A stretch of 64,000 bases of DNA from Cohnella silvisoli (GTDB taxonomy: Bacteria > Bacillota > Bacilli > Paenibacillales > Paenibacillaceae): assembly GCF_021190915.1 (NCBI RefSeq), contig NZ_JAIOAP010000001.1:620001-684000 (forward strand). The letters run 5' to 3'. A program made the position numbers and the translations under genes. Of this stretch, positions 7,610 through 16,708 are shown one piece after another. A model generated the notes under the pieces. The model worked only from the letters and a program-made list of their open reading frames with translations. It was not told the DNA's origin and searched no databases. Each line of letters begins with the position of its first letter. Position 1 is the stretch's first letter.

Positions 7610-8599
7610 ATGGAACAGAGGTTGCTTGCGAACAAGAAGGAGTTTACGTCCAAGGGCTTTTTCCTCCAATGGGAATGGCTGCTGGTCGTACTGATTATGG
7701 CCGTGTTCGTGATGAATGCCAATTTGTCCGATTTTTTCATGGACTACGGTAATCTCAGGGATGCGACGATGGGTTTTCTCGACAAGGCGTTCATCGTCCT
7801 TCCGATGGTGTTTATCATTCTCATGGGAGATATCGATATTTCCGTTGGCTCCATCGTCGCGTTGTCCTCCGTTATCATGGCGGATTTGTACAACCACGGC
7901 ATGCCGATGGCCTGGGCAATGGTTGTCTGTTTGGCGGTAGGGGCGCTGTGCGGTTGGATTAACGGGATGCTGATCGTTAAGTTCAAGGAACTGTCGGCGG
8001 TTATCGTGACGCTTGCGACGATGATCATCTACCGGGGAATCGCTTATATATTGCTTGAGGATCAGGCTTCGGGCAAGTTTCCGAAATGGTTCAAGTTTCT
8101 AGGCTGGGATTATGTCGGCACCCTTCCGTTCATTCTCATCGCCTTTGCCGTATTCGCGATCGCGTTCGGACTGCTTCTGCACAAGACGACGTTCGGAAGA
8201 AGGGTGTACGCAATCGGCAACAACGCCACCGCTAGCCGATACTCCGGCGTGCAGGTCGATAAGATCAAGATTATCGTCTTCACGCTTGCAGGTTTGATGT
8301 CCGCGGTCACTGCGTTGTTCCTGACTTCGAGAATGGGGAGCACGCGCCCAAACATCGCGACCGGTTACGAACTGGAGGTCATCGCGATGGTCGTGCTTGG
8401 CGGGATCAGCACCGCGGGCGGGAAGGGCAGGATGATCGGCGCGATTCTCGCGGTATTCCTGATCGGCTTCCTGCGCTACGGGCTCGGGCTAGTGAACGTG
8501 TCCGCGCAAATGCTGCTCATCATCCTCGGCTTGCTGCTTATTTTCTCCGTGGCGATTCCGCAACTGAAGCAACGCTTCGCTTCGGGACGAAAGGGATAA
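7610..8599 (+). CDS. CUT2 sugar ABC importer permease 2 (RbsC family)
   Basis: A 329-residue BPD_transp_2 permease; 'LMGDIDISVGSIVALSS' and 'VLGGISTAGGKGRMIG' are the family motifs. It starts three bases after the preceding permease gene stops. Having two different permeases is the rule in the rhamnose and AI-2 importers, in contrast to the single permease of ribose or galactose systems, and supports that substrate class. Downstream, 8609-8634 holds a stem-loop (ACGGTT/AACCGT) before the binding-protein gene, probably a transcript-stabilising element that allows higher expression of the binding protein. Confidence 0.94.
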   Translation: MEQRLLANKKEFTSKGFFLQWEWLLVVLIMAVFVMNANLSDFFMDYGNLRDATMGFLDKAFIVLPMVFIILMGDIDISVGSIVALSSVIMADLYNHGMPMAWAMVVCLAVGALCGWINGMLIVKFKELSAVIVTLATMIIYRGIAYILLEDQASGKFPKWFKFLGWDYVGTLPFILIAFAVFAIAFGLLLHKTTFGRRVYAIGNNATASRYSGVQVDKIKIIVFTLAGLMSAVTALFLTSRMGSTRPNIATGYELEVIAMVVLGGISTAGGKGRMIGAILAVFLIGFLRYGLGLVNVSAQMLLIILGLLLIFSVAIPQLKQRFASGRKG

Positions 8600-8670
8600 T
8601 CCGCGTTACAAGACGGTTTCCGAACCGTTCTGTATAGATCACAAAGAAAAAAACAGATTAAAGGGAGGAA

Positions 8671-9753
8671 ATGAAAGTGAAAAAGATTCTCGTAACGTGT
8701 TTGACCGCCATAATGCTGATGACGCTGGTCGCGGCATGCGGCAGCAAAAACTCGGATAACGGCGGCAGCCAAGCTGCATCCGAAAGCCCGAAAGCAAGCA
8801 CCGTGGATAACGGCGCGGGCGGCAAGAAGAAATTCGCCATTATTTTTAAGAATACCGGTAACCCTTACGGCGAGAAAGAAATGGAAGGCTACAAAAAGGC
8901 GGTTGAAGAACTTGGCTACGAAGCGATTCTGAAAGCGCCGGACCAGCCGACTGCGGAAGCCCAGATCACGATGATCGACGAGCTCATCTCGCAGAAGGTC
9001 GATGCGCTCGCCATGGTCGCCAATGACCCGGATGCCCTTCAGCCAGCTCTGGAGAAAGCAATGAAAGCAGGCATCAAAGTGTTGTCCCTCGACTCCGCGG
9101 TAAACGCGCAAAGCCGCATGGTGCACGTGAACCAAGCGGACCCTGAGCGCATCGGACGTACGCTGATCCAAGGCGTCGTGGAAATGATCGGCGGCTCCGG
9201 GGAGATCGCGATCCTGAGCGCGACGTCCCAAGCGACGAACCAGAACCTTTGGATCGAGTGGATGAAAAAAGAATTGGAAGATGCGAAATACAAAGACGTT
9301 AAATTGGTCAAAGTTGCATACGGCGACGATCTGCGCGACAAGAGCGTATCCGAAACGGAAGCGTTGCTGAAATCGTATCCGAACCTGAAAGGCATCATTG
9401 CTCCGACGACAGTAGGTATCGCGGCAGCCGGTAAAGTGCTGACGGACAAAGGCCTGAAAGGCAAAGTGCAGCTGACCGGCCTTGGATTGCCAAGCGAGAT
9501 GGCGGAATATATCGAGAGCGGCGTATGTCCTTGGATGTACCTGTGGAACCCGCTGGACGTCGGTTATCTGTCGGGGTACGTTGCCGACGCGCTAGTCAAA
9601 GGAACGATCACCGGCAAAGTAGGAGACAAAGTAACGGCCGGCAAGCTTGGCGAGAAGGAAGTTATCCAAGACGGTGACGGCACGCAAATCATGCTCGGAG
9701 ACCCGTTCAAATTCGACGCCTCCAACATCGCGGATTGGAAAGCGGTTTATTAA
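8671..9753 (+). CDS. CUT2 sugar-binding lipoprotein, rhamnose/AI-2 type
   Basis: A 360-residue lipoprotein: basic start, hydrophobic stretch and lipobox 'LVAAC' with the acylated Cys at 23, then a Ser/Asn-rich linker. The mature part is a Peripla_BP_4 fold ('FKNTGNPYGEKEMEGYKKAV', 'IDELISQKVDALAMVANDP'). It captures the substrate for the ATPase-permease complex encoded directly upstream. The AGGGAGG site is only two bases from ATG 8671 but eight from GTG 8677, so GTG 8677 may be the true start. It is a distant paralogue of the truncated protein at 1-807, which probably has the sensory role while this one has the transport role. Confidence 0.93.
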   Translation: MKVKKILVTCLTAIMLMTLVAACGSKNSDNGGSQAASESPKASTVDNGAGGKKKFAIIFKNTGNPYGEKEMEGYKKAVEELGYEAILKAPDQPTAEAQITMIDELISQKVDALAMVANDPDALQPALEKAMKAGIKVLSLDSAVNAQSRMVHVNQADPERIGRTLIQGVVEMIGGSGEIAILSATSQATNQNLWIEWMKKELEDAKYKDVKLVKVAYGDDLRDKSVSETEALLKSYPNLKGIIAPTTVGIAAAGKVLTDKGLKGKVQLTGLGLPSEMAEYIESGVCPWMYLWNPLDVGYLSGYVADALVKGTITGKVGDKVTAGKLGEKEVIQDGDGTQIMLGDPFKFDASNIADWKAVY

Positions 9754-9770
9754 ATGTTTGATAACGTGGG

Positions 9771-9803
9771 AGAGAGACCGGTCTTTGGCTGGTCTCTCTT
9801 TTC
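9771..9803 (+). terminator. Rho-independent terminator of the CUT2 operon
   Basis: AGAGAGACC (9771-9779) pairs perfectly with GGTCTCTCT (9791-9799), loop of 11, followed by a short T run. Bases 9804-9919 hold no gene I can support. Confidence 0.8.
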
Positions 9804-9919
9804 CATAGCATATGGTGTTGTAACGGTCATTAGGGCCGTATCGTCATCTAAACAATTTAAGGTCCTAGGCCAGCCAACCAGCAATTCACTCGGTACAAAC
9901 TGGCCGCAAACCCAAAGAA

Positions 9920-9977
9920 ATTACATCTCATTATCCAAATAGAATGAATTTCTAATCGCCCTTCGATTTGATACGAT
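9920..9977 (+). promoter_or_regulatory. Candidate regulator site plus promoter upstream of the two-component genes
   Basis: The motif ATTACATCTCAT followed by CCAAA (9920-9940) recurs at 13422-13442. In both places it lies 32 bases before a -10-like hexamer (TACGAT 9972-9977 here; TATCCT 13474-13479 there) with a weak -35 in between. A shared site at a fixed distance upstream of a regulator operon and of the adjacent importer operon is best explained as the binding site of the YesN-type regulator encoded at 11850 (inference). Confidence 0.5.
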
Positions 9978-9992
9978 ATTTTATAGTAGCCC

Positions 9993-10018
9993 AGCCGTTC
10001 CATTCGGGACGGCTTTTT
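9993..10018 (+). terminator. Intrinsic terminator in the leader of the kinase gene
   Basis: AGCCGTTCC (9993-10001) pairs with GGGACGGCT (10006-10014) with one G-U pair, followed by TTTTT. It lies downstream of the candidate promoter and 65 bases before the kinase ATG, so it may attenuate this operon; alternatively it ends readthrough from upstream. Confidence 0.6.
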
Positions 10019-10082
10019 CGCATTTGACTCGGTGCAACGGAGTGCATATGCTTTGGAGAACTAGGACAAAGGCGGGGAGCCC

Positions 10083-11842
10083 ATGTTTTACTCCATTCGA
10101 ACCCAACTGATTGCGATTATCGTTATGCTTATCGTTCCTTTCGTGCTGATGGGTTATTTGTTCTGGAATCAGGCGGCCACCGCTTTGCGCGACTCCATTG
10201 AAACTTCGACGGTTCAAACCTTGAATCAATATGCCGATTTCGTGGAGAGCACCACCTCGCAAATCATGAATACGGCAAATCAAATCATAAGAAGCGACAC
10301 GACGCAGGATTGGATTCGATCAAGAAAAGAGAATAATGAGGCTAGCAGCGTTCAGCAGAACTATCGGATGAGAAAATATTTCGACTCCATCATTAGCAAC
10401 AGCACCCTTATTTTCTCGGTCAATATTTTTTATGATCGTTGGGACATGTGGAATCTCGAAGGAGACTCTTACCTTCAGAGCGATTGGTACAGAAACTATC
10501 GGGAAGCCGGTGTAAGGTGGGCAAGAGCTCATTATGATTCGAGGCAGAACGGAATTTATATGAACAGCACGAGAGTCAACGGCTTGGTCTATCCGTTGTC
10601 GGATCTGCTGAATTTGCGAGAAGAAGGGGTTCTGAAGATCAACTTGAAAACGTCCTCTTTGCAAGACCCGCTCGACAAGCTGTCGCTTGGCAAAACCGGC
10701 AAAGTATTTCTGATTACCCCGGACGGCTCCCCCGTTCTGAATCAGAAGGTGGACCTATTGCCGCATGCTCTTCTCGAACGGGTTCAGTCCCTGAATGGCG
10801 ATAGAAATACGGGGACGCAGATCTTTAGGGACAAGGAGCACAGGTACATCTATTTTTATCAAACGATGGAGACGACCGGCTGGGTTGCGGTGGGGAGCGT
10901 ATCGGAAAAGGAACTATTCCGGAAGATAACGGTAGCTCGGCAAAACGTATTGATCGTTGCTTGCATCCTCTTCGTAATAACCGTTTCTCTGACGTTCTGG
11001 TTTTCGTCAAGCATCGCCACTCCTATCTCCAAGATCGTGCGATCCATGAGGTTTGTCGAAGCGGGCGATTTTCTCAAGGGAAATGCCGTCATGCTGAATA
11101 AGAAGGTCAAGCAAAACGAGATCGGGTTTCTGACATCCAATTACCTAAACATGGTCAAGCGGCTCAAATCCTACATCGAAACCGAATTCGCGCAAAACCT
11201 TAGAAGACGCAATGCGGAATACAAAGCCTTGCTGCTGCAAATCAATCCCATTTCCTTAATAACACGCTGGAAGTCATTACGTCATTGGCGGCGCAAGGCC
11301 GGAATGAAGATATCGAACAAGTCGTAAACGACTTAAGCCGCATGTTAAGATCTTCGCTCAGGGTGGACACCGAGCTCATCTCGATTCATGAAGAAATCAG
11401 AACGATTCGCGCGTTTATTTCTATTCTCACGATCTGTTATGGGAGTCGCGTTAAGTTCGATATTATTGACGACCACATCAGCGATAATATTCAAATTCCT
11501 AAGCTTCTGATTCAACCGTTAATTGAGAATGCCGTCAAATACAGCCTCGGAATCGTTGAGGTTGCGGTCGTATCCATTTCGCTGCATGAGACGGCCGATG
11601 AACTGACAATCGTCATTAAGGATAACGGCGTCGGAATACCGGATGAAGTGCTGAAGGATTTATCGCCGGGAACCGAAATGAATTTCCTGCAAGACGTGCT
11701 GGACATAGGAGAGAAGGGAATTGGCCTTAAGAACGTAATCGCAAGAGGGCGAATTTATTACGGGTCTCGGTTTGCTTTCGATATTCATACAGCCATGAAC
11801 CAGGGCACGGAGATAACGATGATTCTGCCTATCAAGAGGTGA
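10083..11842 (+). pseudogene. Sensor histidine kinase, YesM family, broken by a one-base deletion at the phospho-His
   Basis: Two overlapping frames (10083-11327 and 11285-11842) together make one YesM-type kinase. The first gives membrane segments at about 8-28 and 287-308, the sensor region, the HAMP linker and reads into 'LLLQINP'. The expected next residues HFLNNTLE are found only in the next frame. The sequence reads AATCCCATTTCC at 11245-11256, where one more C (AATCCCCATTTCC) restores the frame, so a C is missing from the run at 11247-11249. As it stands, translation loses the phospho-acceptor His and the ATPase domain and stops at 11327. The second frame encodes the rest, with 'IENAVKYSLG' and 'DNGVGIP'. 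A homopolymer sequencing error is the main alternative to a real mutation. The regulator gene follows after 7 bases. Confidence 0.85.
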
Positions 11843-11849
11843 TGAGAAC

Positions 11850-13412
11850 GTGTATGACATTATTATCGTTGACGATTCGGCGGAAATTAGAAAAGGTTTA
11901 ATGCTCAAGCTGAACTGGCAGGAATATGGCTTTAATGTTTTAACGGAAGCATCTAATGGAGAAAAAGCATTAGCGTTGCTCAAAGCCCGGAGAGTACCCG
12001 TACTCATTACGGATATTAGAATGCCTGTTATGGACGGGCTGGAGCTGCTTCAGGAATGCGCAATCCGGTATCCGGAGATGAAGACAGTCGTCTTATCGGG
12101 GTACAATGATTTTCCGCTCGTTCAAACCGCGATACGCAAGGGCGCCAAAGATTATCTTCTGAAGCCCGTCATGAAGACGGAGCTCATTGCCGTGCTGCTT
12201 AAAATAAAGAAAGAACTCGATGACGAGAGGGAGCGGGCACTTGTAAAAATTGTCCATGAGGATGTCTTATTTCCTGAAGTCTCGGCACTTGTTACGATGT
12301 ATGGCATGGCGGAATGGGCGAATCATGCTGCTCCCGTTCGTTTTGTCACTTCGGAGATGCGCATACCCCAATCGCGGCTTGCGGGAGGCCAAGTAAGCGG
12401 GGTTTCTTTCAAAGAAGCTTATCAACTGTTAGTTATGGAAGTCGTCTCGCAGTGGGACAAGAACGTTGTCGTTTTCCGCGATCCCAATCAGCCTTACCGG
12501 ATGCATTTCATTGTTCATCAAGACTCTGGCTCCATGAATGAGGATAGCGATGAACTTCTGAATAGATTTATTGCCGATGTGAAGGAAAAAGTAATCCGCT
12601 TCTTGCAAATCGAGCTAGTAATCGGTGTCAGTCACCCGGTATGCGGCGTTCAGCATTGGAAAACGGGTTTAGAGTCGAGCCTATTATCCTTGAGCAGAAG
12701 CAAGCCGGATATGGTGTCGCAAACGATTTTCAACGATTACCACGAGCATGAGGAAGGGCTCTCGAACGCGATTCTCAAGAGATTCGCCTTGTCTATCGAG
12801 AATGCAAATGAAGGTCAGATGCTGCAGACGCTGGATGAAATCTCTCAAGCCGGCAAACAGGCATCCGTTCAGTCCTTTTCTTTTTTCCTAGTACAGCTTT
12901 GTTTGATGATGGATGAGTTGATACGCAAGTACGACCTTAGAGATATTGACCTGCACCTCATGTTATGGCATTACATTAATTCCGTATGGGGTTACGAATC
13001 GTTCGATAAAATCATCGGCAACATACGGGATATTTCCTTGCGGGCGGTCGCGTCTCTTCAACGTTTTAAGAACAAGGGGAGAGAGGACACGATCACCGTT
13101 ATTCAGAAGCATATGCTCAATCATTATGGAGAAGAGCTGACGTTATCCGCGATTGCGGAGCAATTTCATTACAATGTGGCGTATTTGTCCGATCTGTTCA
13201 GGAAGCAAACCGGCAGCACGTTCAGCGATTATTTGCTCAAGATTAGAATGGACAATGCGTGCAAGTTACTTCAAGACAATAGCTTAAAGATCGCCGACAT
13301 CGCCGAGCTGACGGGCTTTTCAAGCTCGGCCTATTTCAGCAACGTATTCAAAGGCTGCTTCGGAGTAGGACCGAACGAGTATCGCAAGAAGATGTCTACC
13401 CTTGAATCGTAG
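11850..13412 (+). CDS. Response regulator, YesN family (REC + AraC HTH)
   Basis: GTG 11850 is the start; AGAGGTGATGAG lies just upstream. The 520-residue protein has a REC domain (D8, D9, phospho-acceptor D55 in 'VLITDIRMPVMDG'), a long middle region and a C-terminal AraC domain ('IAEQFHYNVAYLSDLFRKQ', 'IAELTGFSSSAYFSNVFKG'). It is the partner of the broken kinase upstream and probably controls the CUT1 operon starting at 13519 and its own operon through the repeated ATTACATCTCAT motif. If the kinase is truly non-functional, this regulator would be an orphan or depend on cross-talk. Confidence 0.93.
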   Translation: MYDIIIVDDSAEIRKGLMLKLNWQEYGFNVLTEASNGEKALALLKARRVPVLITDIRMPVMDGLELLQECAIRYPEMKTVVLSGYNDFPLVQTAIRKGAKDYLLKPVMKTELIAVLLKIKKELDDERERALVKIVHEDVLFPEVSALVTMYGMAEWANHAAPVRFVTSEMRIPQSRLAGGQVSGVSFKEAYQLLVMEVVSQWDKNVVVFRDPNQPYRMHFIVHQDSGSMNEDSDELLNRFIADVKEKVIRFLQIELVIGVSHPVCGVQHWKTGLESSLLSLSRSKPDMVSQTIFNDYHEHEEGLSNAILKRFALSIENANEGQMLQTLDEISQAGKQASVQSFSFFLVQLCLMMDELIRKYDLRDIDLHLMLWHYINSVWGYESFDKIIGNIRDISLRAVASLQRFKNKGREDTITVIQKHMLNHYGEELTLSAIAEQFHYNVAYLSDLFRKQTGSTFSDYLLKIRMDNACKLLQDNSLKIADIAELTGFSSSAYFSNVFKGCFGVGPNEYRKKMSTLES

Positions 13413-13421
13413 TCCAAAAAT

Positions 13422-13479
13422 ATTACATCTCATCACCCAAAACGGCTGCATTTAGACCCGGCCTTTGGCGTGCTATCCT
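13422..13479 (+). promoter_or_regulatory. Candidate regulator site plus promoter of the CUT1 operon
   Basis: ATTACATCTCAT with CCAAA (13422-13442) repeats the motif at 9920. It lies ten bases upstream of a -35-like TTAGAC (13452-13457), 16-base spacer, and -10-like TATCCT (13474-13479). This is the position expected for an activator that contacts RNA polymerase from just upstream of the -35. Confidence 0.5.
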
Positions 13480-13518
13480 AAACTCATATTCATCATTCTT
13501 TACAAAAGGCGGGATACA

Positions 13519-14883
13519 ATGCTCAGGTTGCGCAGGTCGATGGTCGTGCTACTTATTATTTGTTTAGGAATTATGGTGTTGTCGGCTTGCTCTTCCAAGA
13601 AGTCGAATGAACCAGGTTCAAGCGAAGGCGCGGCGAGCGAAAGCAGTGCAAGCGCCAGTCAGGAAGAGAACAAAGGGGACGGCAAAAAGATAGAAATCAA
13701 ATACTGGAGACATGATTTCGCTCCCGAAGTCGATGCGATCAAGAAGCTGATCAAAACATTCGAGGAGAAAAATCCTAACGTCACCGTGAAGATGGAAGTC
13801 ATTCCATACGGAGACTACGAAACGAAGATTCGTACGGCGCTTGCTGCAGGCAGCCCACCGGATATTATTGGATTGGACGGTCCAACGCTTGCGGCTTACG
13901 CGCATCAGGATGCCGTTATTCCGTTAGATAAGTACATGGATATGGACGGGAACAAGGAGGACATCGCCGCCCCGGTATTGGAGAGCTTGACCTATAAGGG
14001 GAAAATCTATGCGGCGCCGCTTAACGATGCGAGTATAGGGATGTTCTATAACAAAAAGCTGTTCGAGAAAAACGGAATCGAGCTGCCTTCTAAAGATCCT
14101 CAGCAGGCATGGACGTGGGATCAAGTGCTTAAAGCCGCTCAGAAAATCAACGACCCCGCCAATAAAATATACGGAATCGATCCGGGCTGGGGATTGGGAG
14201 AAGGAGAAGGCTCTACTTTCGTCAAACTTCCGTTCATCTGGCAAGCGGGAGGCGAGATTCTAAGCCCCGACGGAACCCAAGTCAAAGGTTTTCTGGATTC
14301 GCCGGAATCCAAGAAAGGGTTAGCGTTCTTCTCTTCTCTGTACAATGAGTATAAAGTAGCGGCTAAAGAGCTTCCTCCTGAAGCGTTCGAGACGGGGAAA
14401 CTCGGAATCATCGTCAACGGACCTTGGGCGATATCGGGATTCGCGACCTCCCATCCGGAATTCAAATTAGGCGAGGATTGGGATATCGCGCCATTATGGA
14501 AAGATGCCAAACAAGTTACGCCTAACGGCAGCTGGAATATGGCGATTACGAAAGGCTCCAAACATCCCGACGAGGCGTGGATGTTCGTCAATTGGGTAAC
14601 GGGAGTCGAAGGGGCGAAAGTCTGGTACCAAGAAACCAAAAACTTGCCTGCCCGTCTTTCCACCGCAAGCGCATTCCCTGAATTATCCGAGTATCCGATG
14701 AACATTTTCGTGGAGCAATCCAGCAAATTCGCACATCCGCGGCCTGTAACGCCGGCTTATCCGGTCGTTACGTCCTCCATCTCAAAATTGTTCGCCGATA
14801 TAGGAGTGGCTAATCGGGATATAGACGAAGCCGTCGATGAGGCGGTAAACACGATAGATCGGGCTCTTCAGAAAATTAAATAA
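13519..14883 (+). CDS. CUT1 sugar-binding lipoprotein (MalE/UgpB type)
   Basis: ATG 13519 follows AAAGGCGGG and begins a proper lipoprotein signal; the upstream in-frame ATG at 13465 would add 18 residues with no site. The lipobox is 'VLSAC' with Cys 24, then a Ser/Glu-rich linker. The mature part is an SBP_bac_1 fold ('IEIKYWRHDFAPEVDAIKKL', 'GMFYNKKLFEKNGIE', 'GKLGIIVNGPWAISG'), 454 residues in total, the normal length for oligosaccharide-binding proteins. It heads an operon with two permeases, a glycosidase-like protein and a DUF4185 protein. Confidence 0.93.
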   Translation: MLRLRRSMVVLLIICLGIMVLSACSSKKSNEPGSSEGAASESSASASQEENKGDGKKIEIKYWRHDFAPEVDAIKKLIKTFEEKNPNVTVKMEVIPYGDYETKIRTALAAGSPPDIIGLDGPTLAAYAHQDAVIPLDKYMDMDGNKEDIAAPVLESLTYKGKIYAAPLNDASIGMFYNKKLFEKNGIELPSKDPQQAWTWDQVLKAAQKINDPANKIYGIDPGWGLGEGEGSTFVKLPFIWQAGGEILSPDGTQVKGFLDSPESKKGLAFFSSLYNEYKVAAKELPPEAFETGKLGIIVNGPWAISGFATSHPEFKLGEDWDIAPLWKDAKQVTPNGSWNMAITKGSKHPDEAWMFVNWVTGVEGAKVWYQETKNLPARLSTASAFPELSEYPMNIFVEQSSKFAHPRPVTPAYPVVTSSISKLFADIGVANRDIDEAVDEAVNTIDRALQKIK

Positions 14884-14944
14884 CAGACGTCTACGATCGG
14901 GAGAGCCTAAGCTGCTCTCCCCTTTTTAGAAAAGAGGTGGAATT

Positions 14945-15832
14945 TTGAAATTTCCCGTATCCTTCAGCAGGCAAGAAGAGAGGGCGGCCTATCTATTTAT
15001 ACTGCCGGCCGTCATAAGTTTGGCGCTGTTTACTTTTTACCCGATGATCAACGCATTTATAATCAGCTTTAAGGAATATAGCCTGATCAACCCCGATTCT
15101 ACTTTCATCGGGTTGACCAACTACAAGGATTTGCTGGCTGATCCTAAATTCATTAGCAGCCTCGTCCATTCTTTTCATTTTGCGCTTGTCGTCATTCCCG
15201 TTCAGACGATTATTGCCCTTGTAATGGCATTGCTAGTCTACAAAAGCTCCTTGGTTTCAGGGTTATTTAGAACGGCATACTTTATGCCCGTAGTTATCGC
15301 CATGGGCGTAGCTTCGACCTTATTTAAGCTCATTTACAACAAAGATTTCGGTCTGCTCAACAGCCTTCTCCATAGTGTCGGTTTGCCGCAAGTAGCGTTC
15401 TTGTCGGACACTAAATTGGCTATGTACGGAATTATGCTGCTGGCCATGTGGAAATCCGCCGGTTTTTTCATGATCGTATTCGTTGCCGGATTAAACAGCA
15501 TTCCCAGCGACTTATATGAAGCAGCGGAAGTGGACGGCGCGACTCGGCTGCAGAAATTTTTCAAGATTACGCTGCCGCTATTAAAAAGAACAATGACGTT
15601 CATCATCATCATTACGACGATGGATGCGATTAAAATATCCGGTCCCGTCTTCATATTAACGGCCGGCGGTCCGGCGGATTCAACGACGACATCGGTCTAC
15701 TTTATTTACAAAATGGCTTTCCAGCAAATGGAGATGGGTTATGGCTCCGCGGCTGCCTTTATTTTGTTCGTCATCGTTATGTTCATATCTATTATTCAAT
15801 TGCGATTATTAAAATCGGATGTGGAATATTGA
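14945..15832 (+). CDS. CUT1 ABC importer permease 1 (MalF/UgpA type)
   Basis: TTG 14945 is preceded by AAAGAGGTGG. The 295-residue protein has six membrane segments and the EAA loop 'EAAEVDGATRLQKFFKITLP' that docks to the ATPase. It pairs with the permease that follows after 14 bases. There is no ATPase gene in the operon, so a shared MsmX-type ATPase from elsewhere must power it (family knowledge). Confidence 0.94.
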   Translation: MKFPVSFSRQEERAAYLFILPAVISLALFTFYPMINAFIISFKEYSLINPDSTFIGLTNYKDLLADPKFISSLVHSFHFALVVIPVQTIIALVMALLVYKSSLVSGLFRTAYFMPVVIAMGVASTLFKLIYNKDFGLLNSLLHSVGLPQVAFLSDTKLAMYGIMLLAMWKSAGFFMIVFVAGLNSIPSDLYEAAEVDGATRLQKFFKITLPLLKRTMTFIIIITTMDAIKISGPVFILTAGGPADSTTTSVYFIYKMAFQQMEMGYGSAAAFILFVIVMFISIIQLRLLKSDVEY

Positions 15833-15846
15833 GGAGTTGATCGACT

Positions 15847-16683
15847 TTGGAACGCGCAGGACATCTCCTGAAATGGATGCTTATGATTGTTATTGCGCTT
15901 ATTTCGCTGATTCCCATCCTATGGATGATCTTGGGATCGTTCAGACCCCGCCAAGAGCTCTTTCAGTACGTATCCTTGGAGTGGCACCTGCTCTTTCCCG
16001 TTAAATGGACTTTGCAAAATTATATCGCCATTTTCAGCGATTCAAGCAAGCCGCTCGGAGTGTTCATTAAGAACACGGTGTTCGTCGCGGGTTTGGTCAC
16101 GTTATTATCGCTGTTGTTTAATTCGATGGCCGCGTTCGCGTTTTCCAAGCTCAAGTTTCGCGGCCGGAACCTGTTATTCGCGGTGTTCCTCTCCGCGCTC
16201 GTCATACCCGGAGAAGTTACGATGGTCCCGACGTATTTGCTGATTCATGCCTTCCATTGGACGGACAGTTACAACGCGTTGATTATTCCTGCAGCCGTTT
16301 CCGTTTTCAGCATTTTCCTGCTCGTGCAATTTTTCGCGGATGTCCCGAGAGAGCTTCTGGAGGCGGGGAAAATCGACGGGGCTTCATGGTTCGGCATTTA
16401 CGCCAAAATTCTGATTCCCTCCGCGGTCCCCGCTTTGATCACGATGGGTCTGATTACATTCCTGGGACAGTGGGATTCCTACTTATGGCCGCTTATCGTC
16501 ATTAACGACGAGAGCAAACAAATGCTGCAAGTGGCCATCGCAACCTTCACGAATCTTCAGTCGACGGAGTGGGGGAAAATTCTCGCCGCGGACACGGCCG
16601 CATCCGTACCCATACTGATCTTGTTTTTGTTTTTGCAAAAATACTACGTTCAGTCCATTGTGAGCTCGGGAATTAAAGGCTAA
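15847..16683 (+). CDS. CUT1 ABC importer permease 2 (MalG/UgpE type)
   Basis: TTG 15847 follows a GAGGAG site that overlaps the end of the upstream gene. The 278-residue protein has six membrane segments and the EAA loop 'EAGKIDGASWFGIYAKILIP'. It ends in the family-typical 'SGIKG'. It is the second channel half of the importer; the next gene starts 25 bases on. Confidence 0.94.
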   Translation: MERAGHLLKWMLMIVIALISLIPILWMILGSFRPRQELFQYVSLEWHLLFPVKWTLQNYIAIFSDSSKPLGVFIKNTVFVAGLVTLLSLLFNSMAAFAFSKLKFRGRNLLFAVFLSALVIPGEVTMVPTYLLIHAFHWTDSYNALIIPAAVSVFSIFLLVQFFADVPRELLEAGKIDGASWFGIYAKILIPSAVPALITMGLITFLGQWDSYLWPLIVINDESKQMLQVAIATFTNLQSTEWGKILAADTAASVPILILFLFLQKYYVQSIVSSGIKG

Positions 16684-16708
16684 CCGCACAGGACAGAAGG
16701 AGCTTCAT

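Noticed and set aside
5022-9753. Naming the importer rhaSTPQ or lsrACDB
   Set aside because: Gene order and two permeases fit both, but there is no rhamnose or AI-2 catabolic gene beside it; substrate is left open.
9754-9942. 62-codon open frame after the CUT2 binding protein
   Set aside because: It begins at the ATG overlapping the stop region, runs through the terminator hairpin at 9771-9803 and resembles nothing known.
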